DNA of 64,000 nt from an uncultured Armatimonadota bacterium (GCA_903904815.1 CAIVDU010000038.1:35847-99846), one strand, 5' to 3'. Shown: positions 25,844 to 34,885, counted from the stretch's first letter. Translations and numbers: made by a program. The notes: generated by a model not told the origin, from the letters alone.

Positions 25844-26473
25844 TTACAGGGTCAGCGCGAACCGAAGCGATTCGGCAAGAAGGTCATGTCGCCACGGCGT
25901 GAGGTCGATCGGCACTGCGCCTTGAATCACTTCCTGAATCGGAAGGAGAGACTCTCGGTAGGGGATCGAAGCTTGGAGGAGAGCGGCTCGATCGGTCACT
26001 CGAAGGGCGCACCCACACACCTTCGACCCGGTTACGTCGTCCACAACATCATTCGGAGAGGAGAAAGCGAAACAGTCGGCACTGACGAGCCCTTTGTTTG
26101 CGTGCTTCGTCTCCTCGGCAAGATGGGCAGTCAGACCACACTGGCGGAGTGCCAACGCGAGAGGCCTTACCAGCGTTCGATATACTTCCCTGACCGACCT
26201 CGATGCCCCGCCCCGCAGATTGTGCGGAATCGCAATCCCTACCGTCATATCATGTCCATGGAGAACCGCGCGACCACCCGTCGGCCGGACAATAGAGGGA
26301 ACATCCTGCAGCAATGCCTCCTCAGCCGTTTGAAACCGCCCCAGTGTCACCCAGATCTCCGACCACGTGTACACCCGTGCCCCCGCCTGACCACCTTCCG
26401 CCAACCGCAATAGCTCGACGTCTCGAGCCATGTTCACATGGCCATCTGCTGGTGGGTCGACGGTGAATGTCAT
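25844..26473 (-). CDS. Lipoate-protein ligase / octanoyltransferase family protein
   Basis: I place the start at the ATG at 26473, which has AAAGG five bases upstream; a longer frame reaches 26623 without support. The 209-residue protein has the LplA/LipM catalytic core: VRPTGGRAVLHGHDMTVG, the cavity segment DCFAFSSPNDVV and the lysine region TGSKVCGCALR. Enzymes of this family attach lipoyl or octanoyl groups to carrier lysines. It lies 247 bases after gcvPB on the same strand, near gcvH, whose lysine is a likely substrate. Ligase versus transferase cannot be decided here. Confidence 0.82.
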   Translation of the reverse strand: MTFTVDPPADGHVNMARDVELLRLAEGGQAGARVYTWSEIWVTLGRFQTAEEALLQDVPSIVRPTGGRAVLHGHDMTVGIAIPHNLRGGASRSVREVYRTLVRPLALALRQCGLTAHLAEETKHANKGLVSADCFAFSSPNDVVDDVTGSKVCGCALRVTDRAALLQASIPYRESLLPIQEVIQGAVPIDLTPWRHDLLAESLRFALTL

Positions 26474-26719
26474 CGGTACCTTTATGAATGAGAGAACCCA
26501 TCTGGAGTGCTCCTGCTTGATCCACGTGGAAGCAGGGCCGGAAATCCGTTCATGCTTCCACAAACCACAGACTATGCGGCCCATGGGACTGCTGGGACCA
26601 TTTGCAAATGCAGCTTGACGCACGCATCAACTCGACCAGAATTGCGTGTTCGCCACACGCGCGTCAGGCCGTGGTGATCACAGCGGCGTCAAGCCGCCGC
26701 ACTCCACTGAATTCATATC

Positions 26720-28252
26720 CTAGACCCCGACCCCGACGGTGACCTTGGCAGGCCACCACCGCACGTCCAGGTTCTTCACTGCCAACGTCTCATCCAGACG
26801 ACCCACGATCTGGGTCTGGGGAGCGTTGTGCAGAAGATCCGGGTTCTCCACTGCTTCCTTGCAGATCGCGATCAGTGCGTCGCAGAACTCGTCCAGAGTC
26901 TCCTTCGCTTCCGTCTCAGTTGGCTCAATCATGAGGCACTCGGGAACGATCAGCGGGAAGTAGTTAGTAGGCGGGTGGAATCCGTAGTCGATCAGTCGCT
27001 TGCTGATGTCGAGTGCGCGGATACCGTTCTCCTTCTTGTACTTCTCGGCCGTCAGAATGCACTCGTGCATGCACGGTCGGTCGTGGGCGGGAGGCAGCAC
27101 GTCCTTCAACCGGGCTCGAACGTAGTTGGCGTTAAGCACCGCATGCCGTGAGATATCGGCCATATGCTGCTTGCCAAACGCCCGAAGGTACGTATAGGCA
27201 CGGACCTCCATCAGGAACTGTCCGTAATAGGCGCTCACACGACCGATAGAAAGTGGTCGATTGTAATCGGCGATGATGCTCTCGGATCGATCCGCTCGGC
27301 GAAGTACGGGAACGGGCAGGAACGGCTCCAGGTGGTGCTGAAGGCCGATAGCGCCGCAACCAGGGCCGCCACCGCCATGAGGCGTGCTGAAGGTCTTGTG
27401 CAGGTTGAGGTGCATGCAGTCGAAGCCATGATCGCCCGGTCGGGTGGTGCCTACCATCGCGTTCATGTTGGCTCCATCGCAGAAAACCTGGCCGCCGACC
27501 GCGTGAACCATCCCACAGATCTGTTCGATGTTCGGCTCAAACAGCCCCAATGTCGAAGGGTTCGTCAGCATCAACGCGGCGACGCCCGAATTGAGCTTGC
27601 TCGCCAGATCTACGAGGTCGGTATTGCCTTCCGGAGTCGTGCCAACCGAAACCACGTCGTAGCCACAACGAGCGGCGGACGCTGGATTCGTTCCGTGAGC
27701 GGAGTCGGGGACCAGAACTACACTGCGCTGCACGCCTTCCCCACGTGACTCGTGGTAGGCCTTGATCAACATCAGACAGGTCATCTCACCATGAGCGCCA
27801 GCCAGCGGCTGCAGAGTGATCTCACTGAAGCCCGTGATCTCGCACAGCATGTCCTGAACTCCGTAAAGCAGTTCTAGAGCGCCAGGAATGGTCTCCACCG
27901 GTTGCATCGGGTGGATCTGAGCGAACCCGGGAAGAGCGGCCGTACGCTCGTTGATCTTCGGGTTGTACTTCATCGTGCAGCTACCGAGCGGGTAGAAGCC
28001 GGTTTCGATGCCGTAGTTGATGTGGCTCAGGTTGGTGAAATGGCGGAGCAGGTCAAGTTCGCCGATCTCCGGAAGGTGCAGTTCTGTCCGTAGCTCGCCG
28101 AGGACTGCCTCTAGGTCAACCTCCGGCGTATCACACACCGGCACGTTGCAGCCGATGCGGCCGGGATGAGACCGATCAAAGATGAGCTGCGGCTCAGGCA
28201 TACGCTTGCTCGGCCGATCAAGACCGTCGCGATTGGAATCGATTCTTCCCAT
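26720..28252 (-). CDS. gcvPB: Glycine dehydrogenase (decarboxylating) subunit 2
   Basis: A 510-residue PLP-binding half of the split P-protein of the glycine cleavage system. SHINYGIETGFYPLGSCTMKY is diagnostic; QPLAGAHGE, DSAHGTNPASA and the PLP lysine in LNLHKTFSTPHGGGGPG follow. It decarboxylates glycine and passes the aminomethyl group to the lipoyl arm of GcvH. It overlaps gcvPA by one base (TAATG), the standard arrangement for two-subunit P-proteins. Confidence 0.98.
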   Translation of the reverse strand: MGRIDSNRDGLDRPSKRMPEPQLIFDRSHPGRIGCNVPVCDTPEVDLEAVLGELRTELHLPEIGELDLLRHFTNLSHINYGIETGFYPLGSCTMKYNPKINERTAALPGFAQIHPMQPVETIPGALELLYGVQDMLCEITGFSEITLQPLAGAHGEMTCLMLIKAYHESRGEGVQRSVVLVPDSAHGTNPASAARCGYDVVSVGTTPEGNTDLVDLASKLNSGVAALMLTNPSTLGLFEPNIEQICGMVHAVGGQVFCDGANMNAMVGTTRPGDHGFDCMHLNLHKTFSTPHGGGGPGCGAIGLQHHLEPFLPVPVLRRADRSESIIADYNRPLSIGRVSAYYGQFLMEVRAYTYLRAFGKQHMADISRHAVLNANYVRARLKDVLPPAHDRPCMHECILTAEKYKKENGIRALDISKRLIDYGFHPPTNYFPLIVPECLMIEPTETEAKETLDEFCDALIAICKEAVENPDLLHNAPQTQIVGRLDETLAVKNLDVRWWPAKVTVGVGV

Positions 28253-29583
28253 TAGGCCACCACCTCTCGAAGCGAAGTCACGTAAGTGTCGATTTGGGAT
28301 TTATCCCTCAACTCGGTCACCGCCACCAGAAGGCTATTGTCCATCTTTGCGTAGTAGGAACCCAAAGGCAATCCAGCCAAGATTCCTTTCTCCAGCATCG
28401 CATCGCGCACCGAGGCCGCATCCTTTGGCAGTTCGAGCACGAACTCGCCGAAAACCCGCCCTGCGTGCACGGTGAACCCAGCCGACCGTAGCTCAGAGAT
28501 CATGTACTGCGTGTTTCGAACGCTCGCATCCGCAACCGCCTTCATGCCGTTCTTCCCGAGGGTCGTCATGTAAACAGTTGCCGCCAATGCCATCAGCGCT
28601 TCGTTCGTACAGATATTCGAAGTCGCCTTCTCTCGCCGGATGTCCTGCTCTCGTGTGCGAAGCGTCATGACGTAGCCGCCGCGGTCCCCGTGAGCTTCCT
28701 TTGTTCGCCCAACGATGCGGCCTGGAATCTGGCGAATCAAGTCTTTCTTACAAGCGAACAGTCCCACGAGTGGACCTCCTAGACCCATCGCGACGCCCAT
28801 CGGCTGGCCTTCACCAACCACCACGTCGGCTCCGTACTCTCCGGGAGGCTTCAGCAGCGCGCAGGCCACCGGATCAGCAACAACGATTAGAAGGGCGCCT
28901 GCCTCATCCGCCGCCTTTCGTGCGGACGCCAGGTCTTCGATGGTCCCGAAGAAATTCGGATATCCCACCACGATGCACGCAGCACCATCGGCCAGGCCGT
29001 AGTCAGTCGTTTCGAGGTTGGGCGTGGGGAGGGTCACCACTTCAATTCCCATCGACCAGCAATAGGTGTCGAGAATTTGGCGGAAATGAGGATGGATCGC
29101 CTGGCTCACCGCGACTTTGTTCCGTCGCTTAATGCCCGTTGCCATAATCGCGGCTTCGGCCATCGCGGTCCCGCCATCGTACATCGAGGCGTTTGCCAGG
29201 TCTGAGCCGAACAGTTCGGCGACCATCGACTGGAATTCGTAGATCGTCTGCAGATAACCCTGTGAGGCTTCTGGCTGGTACGGGGTGTACGCCGTCAAGA
29301 ACTCGCCTCGGGAGATGACTGCGCCTACGGTCGCCGGAATATAGCGATCATAGATCCCGGCTCCCAAGAAGCAAGTAACGTCGGCGAGGTTTACATTCTT
29401 CTTGCTAAGAGCGGTCAGATGGGCCATCAGCCTCGGCTCATCGAGAGCCGGAGGAAGGTTGAGAGCCCCAGGAGCGACGCGAAGGTTTTCAGGAATTTCG
29501 CGGAACAACTCTTCGATTGTTTCCGCTCCGATCGTCGCCAGCATGGCCTGACGATCGGCTTCGGTATGTGGAATGTAAGGCAT
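28252..29583 (-). CDS. gcvPA: Glycine dehydrogenase (decarboxylating) subunit 1
   Basis: A 443-residue partner of GcvPB. It starts MPYIPHTEADRQAMLATIG; internal signatures are FLGAGIYDRYIPATV, YTPYQPEASQGYLQTIYEFQ, NASMYDGGTA and the TSNICTNEALMALAATVYM segment. It forms the P-protein heterotetramer but lacks the PLP lysine. It lies between gcvH and gcvPB. gcvT, the T-protein, is not in the window. Confidence 0.98.
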   Translation of the reverse strand: MPYIPHTEADRQAMLATIGAETIEELFREIPENLRVAPGALNLPPALDEPRLMAHLTALSKKNVNLADVTCFLGAGIYDRYIPATVGAVISRGEFLTAYTPYQPEASQGYLQTIYEFQSMVAELFGSDLANASMYDGGTAMAEAAIMATGIKRRNKVAVSQAIHPHFRQILDTYCWSMGIEVVTLPTPNLETTDYGLADGAACIVVGYPNFFGTIEDLASARKAADEAGALLIVVADPVACALLKPPGEYGADVVVGEGQPMGVAMGLGGPLVGLFACKKDLIRQIPGRIVGRTKEAHGDRGGYVMTLRTREQDIRREKATSNICTNEALMALAATVYMTTLGKNGMKAVADASVRNTQYMISELRSAGFTVHAGRVFGEFVLELPKDAASVRDAMLEKGILAGLPLGSYYAKMDNSLLVAVTELRDKSQIDTYVTSLREVVA

Positions 29584-29666
29584 TTAAAATAGTGGAATCG
29601 AGAACGGAGCGACGGGACATCGACGAGACGAGGCCATGGGCCTGGGTGAAGTAGCGCGTGGTCGCT

Positions 29667-30047
29667 CTACTCTACGAGGGCTTTGTAGGCGTCGGCGTCA
29701 AGCAAGCTGTCCAACGACGAAGCGTCGCTGATCTTCAACTTCAGCAGGAATCCGGCCCCGTATGGGTCCGTATTCACGAGTTCCGACTGAGCGCCGAGCG
29801 CCGGGTTCACTTCGACGACCGTTCCGGCGACCGGGGCGTAAATGTCGCTGACCGTCTTGACCGATTCCACGCTACCGAACGTATCTCCGGCCTGCAGGGC
29901 ACGTCCTACTTCAGGAAGTTCCACATAGACGACGTCACCGAGTTCGGACTGTGCGAAGTCGGTGATGCCAATGATGGCTACGTCGCCTTCGAGCAGGATC
30001 CACTCGTGGCTCTTTGCGTATCGGAGATTGGCCGGGTAGGTAGACAT
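29667..30047 (-). CDS. gcvH: Glycine cleavage system H protein
   Basis: A 126-residue lipoyl carrier. I start at the ATG at 30047 (MSTYPANLRYAKSHEWI); a TTG two codons upstream is also possible. The lipoylated lysine is in FGSVESVKTVSDIYAP. It shuttles the aminomethyl intermediate among the P, T and L proteins. It is first in the gcvH-gcvPA-gcvPB order, with an 83-base gap before gcvPA. An AAGGAT/ATCCTT inverted repeat lies in its leader; I saw no glycine riboswitch motif there. Confidence 0.97.
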   Translation of the reverse strand: MSTYPANLRYAKSHEWILLEGDVAIIGITDFAQSELGDVVYVELPEVGRALQAGDTFGSVESVKTVSDIYAPVAGTVVEVNPALGAQSELVNTDPYGAGFLLKLKISDASSLDSLLDADAYKALVE

Positions 30048-30165
30048 GAACAAAAGGATACCTTTGGAAGATCCTTCAAGCGCCTAAGCAAGAGGCCGTC
30101 ATGCCCCCTAAAACTGGCACAATCGTTGGCCCACCGCGAGCCGCCATCACGCCCCACACGAATGT

Positions 30166-31029
30166 TCAGAAATCGACTGGCCGCAGGTAGTACTCACCGA
30201 TCGCCGTAGAACTCAGCATGGCAACCGTTGGGAGTCTTCGCTTCCAGTGCGTACCGGCCACCCGCTTCTTGACCAGATCCACGTCGGCCGACGGAAATCC
30301 CATCTCAACGAGCTTGTCCCGAGAGTATCCCATGGTCATGTAGTGGAGAAGTCGGTCGGCCTTCGCGTAGGTGATGCCGAAGTCCGACTCGTCCGTTTGC
30401 CCCTTCACCAAGTCGGCGGATGCGGGCTTGTCCACAATTTCGTTCGGAACTCCCAAGGCGCGCGCCAGCTCCCAAACTTGAGTCTTGAAGAGGTCTCCGA
30501 TCGGGTTAATCGGCGGGGAGTCGTCGGCGTGCCACGTGTAGTAGCCAAACAACCGCTCGCTCTTGTTGCCGGTGCCGATAGGGAGTCCACCCACCTTTGC
30601 ACTCTGGTCGAAGATCGTGATCATCCGACATCGGGCGCACACGTTCCCAAGCCGCGACGGCGTAATGTCCTCCTCGTGAGTCAGGATGTAACCATCGACC
30701 ATCGGAGTGATTTCGATGGTTCGGCAATTGATACCAAGGTCATCGATCACAAGCTGCGCGTGATCCAAGCTGTCCTGCGACGAAATCTTGTACGGCATTC
30801 GGAAAGCAAAAACGTTTTCGGGTCCGAACGCCTTTGCGCATAGGTACGCTACCACCGCCGAGTCGACTCCACCAGAAAGGCCGAGGACGGCCCTCTTTAC
30901 TCCACGCCGACGAATGCATTCGTCCTGAAGAAACCGGATCAGCCACTGGGCAACCAATGGGGCATTGATCGAAATCACGTCTTCTGCCAGAGGATCGATT
31001 TTCGGGGCTCTCAGGACGGGCAGTGCCAT
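30166..31029 (-). CDS. nadE: Ammonia-dependent NAD+ synthetase
   Basis: Catalyses the last step of NAD synthesis from nicotinate adenine dinucleotide. With the ATG at 31029 the protein has 287 residues, the usual size of the short form; a start at 31140 would add 37 unlikely residues. The ATP pyrophosphatase loop SGGVDSAVV is at 52-60. NKSERLFGYYTWHADDSPPINPIGDLFKTQV and DKPASADLVKGQTDE are family signatures. There is no glutaminase domain, so ammonia is the direct donor. Confidence 0.95.
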   Translation of the reverse strand: MALPVLRAPKIDPLAEDVISINAPLVAQWLIRFLQDECIRRRGVKRAVLGLSGGVDSAVVAYLCAKAFGPENVFAFRMPYKISSQDSLDHAQLVIDDLGINCRTIEITPMVDGYILTHEEDITPSRLGNVCARCRMITIFDQSAKVGGLPIGTGNKSERLFGYYTWHADDSPPINPIGDLFKTQVWELARALGVPNEIVDKPASADLVKGQTDESDFGITYAKADRLLHYMTMGYSRDKLVEMGFPSADVDLVKKRVAGTHWKRRLPTVAMLSSTAIGEYYLRPVDF

Positions 31030-31429
31030 TTCTGATTGTAGAACGAAATTCGAAGTAACCACTGGACCTGTTAGATCGTTTGACTGATGCCTGTTTATCC
31101 AGTAAGGGCTCATTGGATTTGGATTCTTCAAAAATTCCAAGCTTTCCCACGTAAATCAATGGCTGGATTAAGATTCGCAAATGGTCCTTTGATTATTTGA
31201 GCCAGAATCACCTTCTAGCTTAGATTATTCAATTGTCGCTTTAATCCAGTTTCCGACAATAGGCTGTTTCGAACCGGAAATTGCGGTTTGGAGGCCTTAT
31301 TTGAGCTTGGGCCGAAGGTCCCTACCGAGAATCATCTCCCTTTTTGGGGACGTGTCTTGAAGTACAGTAGGCCAATGAGGGCTTCTGGGACTGGTCCCGG
31401 GACTCTTTTGGCCGGGAGCTAACAACAAG
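31030..31429. other. Gene-free interval between divergent nadE and a small ORF
   Basis: Four hundred bases with no plausible gene. It is relatively A+T-rich at the nadE side. Near 31388-31412 there is a GGGACT/GGTCCC/GGGACT cluster that can fold several ways. No riboswitch class is recognised and no convincing promoter pair stands out. Confidence 0.4.
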
Positions 31430-31642
31430 ATGTCCGGAAGCGCACGCTTAATGATCACGATTCTAGCTGGAGTTTTCTTCGGCTACTTTGCAATAAAAAT
31501 CGTGATGACTTTGATTTCCGGAGTGGTGCACGCGCTTCTAACTCTCATCGTTCCCCTGGCGATCGTCGGAGTAGTCGCATTGGCACTCTATACCGTCATC
31601 AATCGACGTGCCCTCGGTGGTGGTCGTCGTACTCTGCCCTAA
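31430..31642 (+). CDS. Small two-helix membrane protein
   Basis: Seventy residues with two hydrophobic helices (LMITILAGVFFGYFAIKIVM and HALLTLIVPLAIVGVVALAL) and a basic tail (INRRALGGGRRTLP). GGGAG lies about 11 bases before the ATG. No family is recognised. It is 36 bases upstream of the penicillin acylase-like gene and could be co-transcribed. Confidence 0.65.
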   Translation: MSGSARLMITILAGVFFGYFAIKIVMTLISGVVHALLTLIVPLAIVGVVALALYTVINRRALGGGRRTLP

Positions 31643-31678
31643 GGGGCGAGGCATTGAGGCAGAATTAGCCCAACGGCC

Positions 31679-33799
31679 ATGACCTGCCTCCTTCTTACTC
31701 TCGCCGTCTTTGCTCCCCGCAGTACCGTTACGCGCGATGCCTACGGAGTTCCCAGGATCCAGGCCGCCACGGTCCGCGAGGCATGGGCTTCGCAGGGATT
31801 TGCAGCAGCCGAGGACCGCATATGGCAGATGGAAACAAGTCGCCATCTCGCAAGAGGAACTCTCGCGTCGATTCTCGGCCGCTCCGCTCTCAACTCCGAC
31901 ATCGAGGTTGCGAAGAGTGGCTACACGTCCGAAGAACTCCAACGCCAGGTCGACCGCCTGACTCCCTTCGCCAAGAACGCACTGGAGGCATATACAGAAG
32001 GAGTCAATCGGTTCCTGAGCACGAGATCGCTCCCACCCGAGTTCAGACAAAACGAAGACAAGCCGGATCCATGGACCGCCCTGGATTCAGTCGCTATCTG
32101 TGTTCGACTCTTCCAAGAGTTCGGCAAAGGTGGCGCGGGTGAGCTTCGAAACCTTGCCTTCCTGCAATACGCGAAGTCGCAGCCGAGGCTGAAGGACCAT
32201 CTTCTCGACGCCTTGGACGATTTCGCATGGCAGAACGACTCGGCGGCGGTGACCACGGTCTCCCCGCAAGACGACCCACAGTCAAACAAACCACCCGTGA
32301 TCTTCCCCCCTTTTGATCGGGCGATCACAGAGGCTCGACTCAAGGAACTTCCCTTGCCTGGTCTGTTCGAGCTCTTGCCCGCTGCTCGCCTAGCGGAGCG
32401 AGACACTTCTCACCGCCTCGCCGAATCGCTCTCCCTCCCTTTTCGGACTGGGAGTTACTGTGTCGTCGTGTCCCCAAGTCGGTCGGCCACGGGAAACGCC
32501 TTGCTTTTGAGTGGCCCCCAGATGGGTTTCACGACGCCAAGCGTGCTCCATGAGGTCTCCGTCAACGCTCCGGGCCTCCACATCACCGGAGCCGATGTCC
32601 CTGGAGTGCCCGGCGTAGTGGTCGGAGAGACCCAGTCCTTCGCCTGGGGCGTTACGAGCGGCGTCGCCGATACCGAAGACATCGTTTGGTCCCACACGGT
32701 CTCGAAGGGTTACCTCCATGACGGCCGACCCACCGCTTTCATTGTCCGGCACACAAACATCGCCGTGAAGGGCGATAGCCCACAGTCCGTGACGCGGAAG
32801 TGGACGGCAAGCGGCCCAGTGGTGCTGGAAAGCCCAGGCAACCACCTCGTTTTCAGTCGCCACAGCGCCTATCGCGGAGTGGAACTGCAGTCGTTCGATT
32901 CCCTGTTAGCCACCTATCGTCAATCGCGCGGAGACGGAATCGATCGTGCGATCTCGTCGGCGACCATGAACTTTAACTACTTCTATGCGACGACGGCGGG
33001 TGACATCGGCTACCGTTACGTGGGCCGGATTCCCGTGAGGGCGCCCGGACTTGACCCTCGACTGCCGACTCCCGACGAAGCCCAGTTCCAATGGCAAGGC
33101 TTCTTACGCACTTCCCGCATGCCTCACCTCATGAATCCTGCCAGCGGGATCCTCGCGAACTGGAACAACAAACCGACTACATGGTGGCCGAACGGTGACA
33201 CTCCCACGTGGGGCCGCATCCACGAGGCTAACATCTTGTTCTCTGAGTTGAAGCCAGCTCGATTCTCGATCAACAGCCTCTCAACCATCGTCGAGGCCAT
33301 CGCCAAAAGGGACGAAACTTGGCCCTTCTTCCAGGAGCAATCCCCACCCTTCGACGGACTGCTCCTGGATGGATCGGGCGCCGCATCAAATTATGTTCGC
33401 TGGTTCGAGGCCCTTCGCGACAACCTCATCAAACCCACCACCGAAGGCTTCCTTGATCCGGCCGCATTCAGAATCGTGGCCCAACCCACGTTGGTTTGGA
33501 ACGCCCTGCACGGTCGTACCAAACTCGATTTCTTGCGAGGACGATCCCCGGCTTCGATTGTCCCGATGGAACCGAACCCCCCAATCACTCTCCCCTACTT
33601 CCCCAGCACTCGCACGTTCGATTCACTAGGTACGATGCGCTACGCAAACCGCGGCACCTATATCCAACTCGTCGAGCTCACGAAATCCGGCCCCCAAGGC
33701 CAAAGCTGCCTCCCCCCGGGCGAAACCACCGCCGACCCGCACGCCGGCGACCAACTGGAGCTGGCAAACCACTGGACTTACAAACCGATGCACGGATAG
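31679..33799 (+). CDS. Penicillin acylase family (Ntn) hydrolase
   Basis: A 706-residue exported amidase. The signal peptide is at the very start (MTCLLLTLAVFAPRS). The N-terminal alpha chain begins TRDAYGVPRIQAATVREAW, with AAEDRIWQMETSRHLARGTL typical of the family. The autoprocessing site and nucleophile is S259 in RTGSY, giving a new N-terminal Ser; downstream LLLSGPQMGFTTPS and the ITGADVPGVPGVVVGETQSFAWG segment match beta-chain signatures. Such enzymes cleave beta-lactam side chains or acyl-homoserine lactones; the natural substrate is unknown. The gene ends 46 bases before tRNA-Glu. Confidence 0.9.
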   Translation: MTCLLLTLAVFAPRSTVTRDAYGVPRIQAATVREAWASQGFAAAEDRIWQMETSRHLARGTLASILGRSALNSDIEVAKSGYTSEELQRQVDRLTPFAKNALEAYTEGVNRFLSTRSLPPEFRQNEDKPDPWTALDSVAICVRLFQEFGKGGAGELRNLAFLQYAKSQPRLKDHLLDALDDFAWQNDSAAVTTVSPQDDPQSNKPPVIFPPFDRAITEARLKELPLPGLFELLPAARLAERDTSHRLAESLSLPFRTGSYCVVVSPSRSATGNALLLSGPQMGFTTPSVLHEVSVNAPGLHITGADVPGVPGVVVGETQSFAWGVTSGVADTEDIVWSHTVSKGYLHDGRPTAFIVRHTNIAVKGDSPQSVTRKWTASGPVVLESPGNHLVFSRHSAYRGVELQSFDSLLATYRQSRGDGIDRAISSATMNFNYFYATTAGDIGYRYVGRIPVRAPGLDPRLPTPDEAQFQWQGFLRTSRMPHLMNPASGILANWNNKPTTWWPNGDTPTWGRIHEANILFSELKPARFSINSLSTIVEAIAKRDETWPFFQEQSPPFDGLLLDGSGAASNYVRWFEALRDNLIKPTTEGFLDPAAFRIVAQPTLVWNALHGRTKLDFLRGRSPASIVPMEPNPPITLPYFPSTRTFDSLGTMRYANRGTYIQLVELTKSGPQGQSCLPPGETTADPHAGDQLELANHWTYKPMHG

Positions 33800-33801
33800 C
33801 C

Positions 33802-33830
33802 TTGCGAGACAGAAATCCCGCGGGTATAAT
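33802..33830 (+). promoter_or_regulatory. Strong promoter of tRNA-Glu
   Basis: TTGCGA (33802-33807), a 17-base spacer and a perfect TATAAT (33825-33830), 14 bases before the tRNA. It begins directly after the stop codon of the acylase-like gene. Confidence 0.8.
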
Positions 33831-33844
33831 CTACGCTCTGACGT

Positions 33845-33921
33845 GCTCCGGTCGTCTAGCGGTTTAGGACATCGCCCTCTCACGGCGAAGATCGCGGGTT
33901 CGAATCCCGTTCGGAGTACCA
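33845..33921 (+). tRNA. tRNA-Glu (anticodon CTC)
   Basis: A complete cloverleaf of 77 bases including an encoded CCA (33919-33921). The acceptor GCTCCGG pairs with TCGGAGT using G-U at both ends. The D arm is GTCTAGCGGTTTAGGAC, the anticodon arm TCGCC-CTCTCAC-GGCGA carries anticodon CTC, and the T arm is CGGGTTCGAATCCCG. It has its own promoter. A broken partial copy lies at 34752-34885. Confidence 0.97.
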
Positions 33922-33944
33922 CCTCACTTTCCCCCCAGGTGTCT

Positions 33945-34196
33945 ATGGATCAAGTCGTTCGCGAACAGATTCGAGCTTGGAAGTCGGGCATGGAGTTGCA
34001 CAATCAACTAGTGCTTGAGGAAAAGCGCAATCAGACTCCGGCAGAGCGTATGAAGGGCCTAATGGCGTTCTTGAAAAGTCACGCCTACATCGGCATTGAA
34101 AGGGAGAAACCCGATTGGAGAGTGCACCGGATGCCCTACAGCGAAGTACAGGAGCGCCTCCGTGACCGACACCCCGAACGTATCTGCCGCGACTGA
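33945..34196 (+). CDS. Small protein paired with a nucleotidyltransferase
   Basis: Eighty-three residues, charged, mostly helical (MDQVVREQIRAWKSGMELHN). The ATG at 33945 has AGGTG just upstream; the longer frame runs back through the tRNA and is rejected. It starts 24 bases after tRNA-Glu and overlaps the nucleotidyltransferase gene by 35 bases. Order, size and overlap resemble the antidote-like partner of toxin-antitoxin or abortive-infection modules, but I recognise no family and no DNA-binding motif. Confidence 0.65.
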   Translation: MDQVVREQIRAWKSGMELHNQLVLEEKRNQTPAERMKGLMAFLKSHAYIGIEREKPDWRVHRMPYSEVQERLRDRHPERICRD

Positions 34197-34725
34197 CGCG
34201 GCTTTAGCCGCCCTAACCGAGGGTGGATTCGACTACGCACTCATCGGCGGCTTAGCCGTCATCCTACGTGGGCATGATCGATACACAAGCGATGTCGATG
34301 CTCTCGTTTGGGACTTGGACGATCGCCTTGATGAGTTAGCCTCGCTGCTGCCCAAGCACGGGTTCCGGCCACCGTCAACGGAGGAACTTCGTCTCTCCAA
34401 ATCGACGCGCCTGCTCCACACCCTATGGCAAGAGGAGGTCTTCGTCGATTTCATGCTCGGCCTCGTTCCTTTCGAACGCGAGACCCTCGACAATGCGACG
34501 CCAATGGACCTCGGACGTGGTGGTGTCGCCAAGGTTGCCACGCCCGAGGACCTCGTTATCATGAAGCTTACGGCTTCAAGGGAGAGGGACATTCAGGACG
34601 TGATCGCTCTCAAAGAGCTTTATCCTGACTTGGATCGACGCCGGATCCGGACAATCGTGAGTGACTACGCAGAGGCGCTGGAGCGATTAGAAATCACAGA
34701 GAACCTGGATCGGTGGTTTCCGTAG
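34162..34725 (+). CDS. Nucleotidyltransferase, AbiEii/DUF6036-like
   Basis: A GTG at 34162 with AGGAG seven bases upstream gives 187 residues. The core is IGGLAVILRGHDRYTSDVDAL, with Gly-Gly at 29-30 and metal-binding Asp at 44 and 46. VDFMLGLVPFERETL and TPEDLVIMKLTASRERDIQDV complete the pattern of AbiEii/AbiGii-type or DUF6036 nucleotidyltransferases. Relatives serve as toxins that modify tRNA or as parts of phage-defence pairs. It overlaps the upstream 83-residue gene and lies between a tRNA-Glu and its broken copy, which suggests an acquired module. Confidence 0.85.
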   Translation: MTDTPNVSAATDAALAALTEGGFDYALIGGLAVILRGHDRYTSDVDALVWDLDDRLDELASLLPKHGFRPPSTEELRLSKSTRLLHTLWQEEVFVDFMLGLVPFERETLDNATPMDLGRGGVAKVATPEDLVIMKLTASRERDIQDVIALKELYPDLDRRRIRTIVSDYAEALERLEITENLDRWFP

Positions 34726-34751
34726 TTCGCTAGGCGCAGACTGGCGGCCAA

Positions 34752-34885
34752 GTCTAGCGGTTTAGGGCATAGCGACAGGGTGAGAACTCGTGTCCGCAGG
34801 CCGAGCCTAGGGCGAGGGTTTATCCCGCCGACCGAAGGGAGCTAAATGTGGCCCTAGGGCCGAATCGGGAAATCCCGTTCGGAGT
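34752..34885 (+). pseudogene. Interrupted partial copy of tRNA-Glu
   Basis: GTCTAGCGGTTTAGGGCAT (34752-34770) matches the D arm of the intact tRNA-Glu at 18 of 19 bases. AATCCCGTTCGGAGT (34871-34885) is identical to its T-arm/acceptor 3' end. About 100 unrelated bases with several CCTAGGGC palindromes separate the two. The anticodon arm and CCA are missing. Together with the intact gene it brackets the nucleotidyltransferase pair. It lies in the gap 34726-34966, which has no gene. Confidence 0.75.

Noticed and set aside
30054..30165. Glycine riboswitch upstream of gcvH
   Set aside because: The leader is short and lacks the conserved GGAGAG-type tandem motifs.
31030..31140. Longer NadE from 31140
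   Set aside because: Adds 37 residues not expected in the short ammonia-dependent family; the size is normal from 31029.
34096..34161. Longer N-terminus for the nucleotidyltransferase
   Set aside because: The GTG at 34162 has AGGAG at correct spacing and starts the conserved domain; the extension overlaps the upstream gene in another frame.
33843..34196. 117-codon frame starting inside tRNA-Glu
   Set aside because: The first 34 codons translate the tRNA. The real gene starts at the ATG at 33945.
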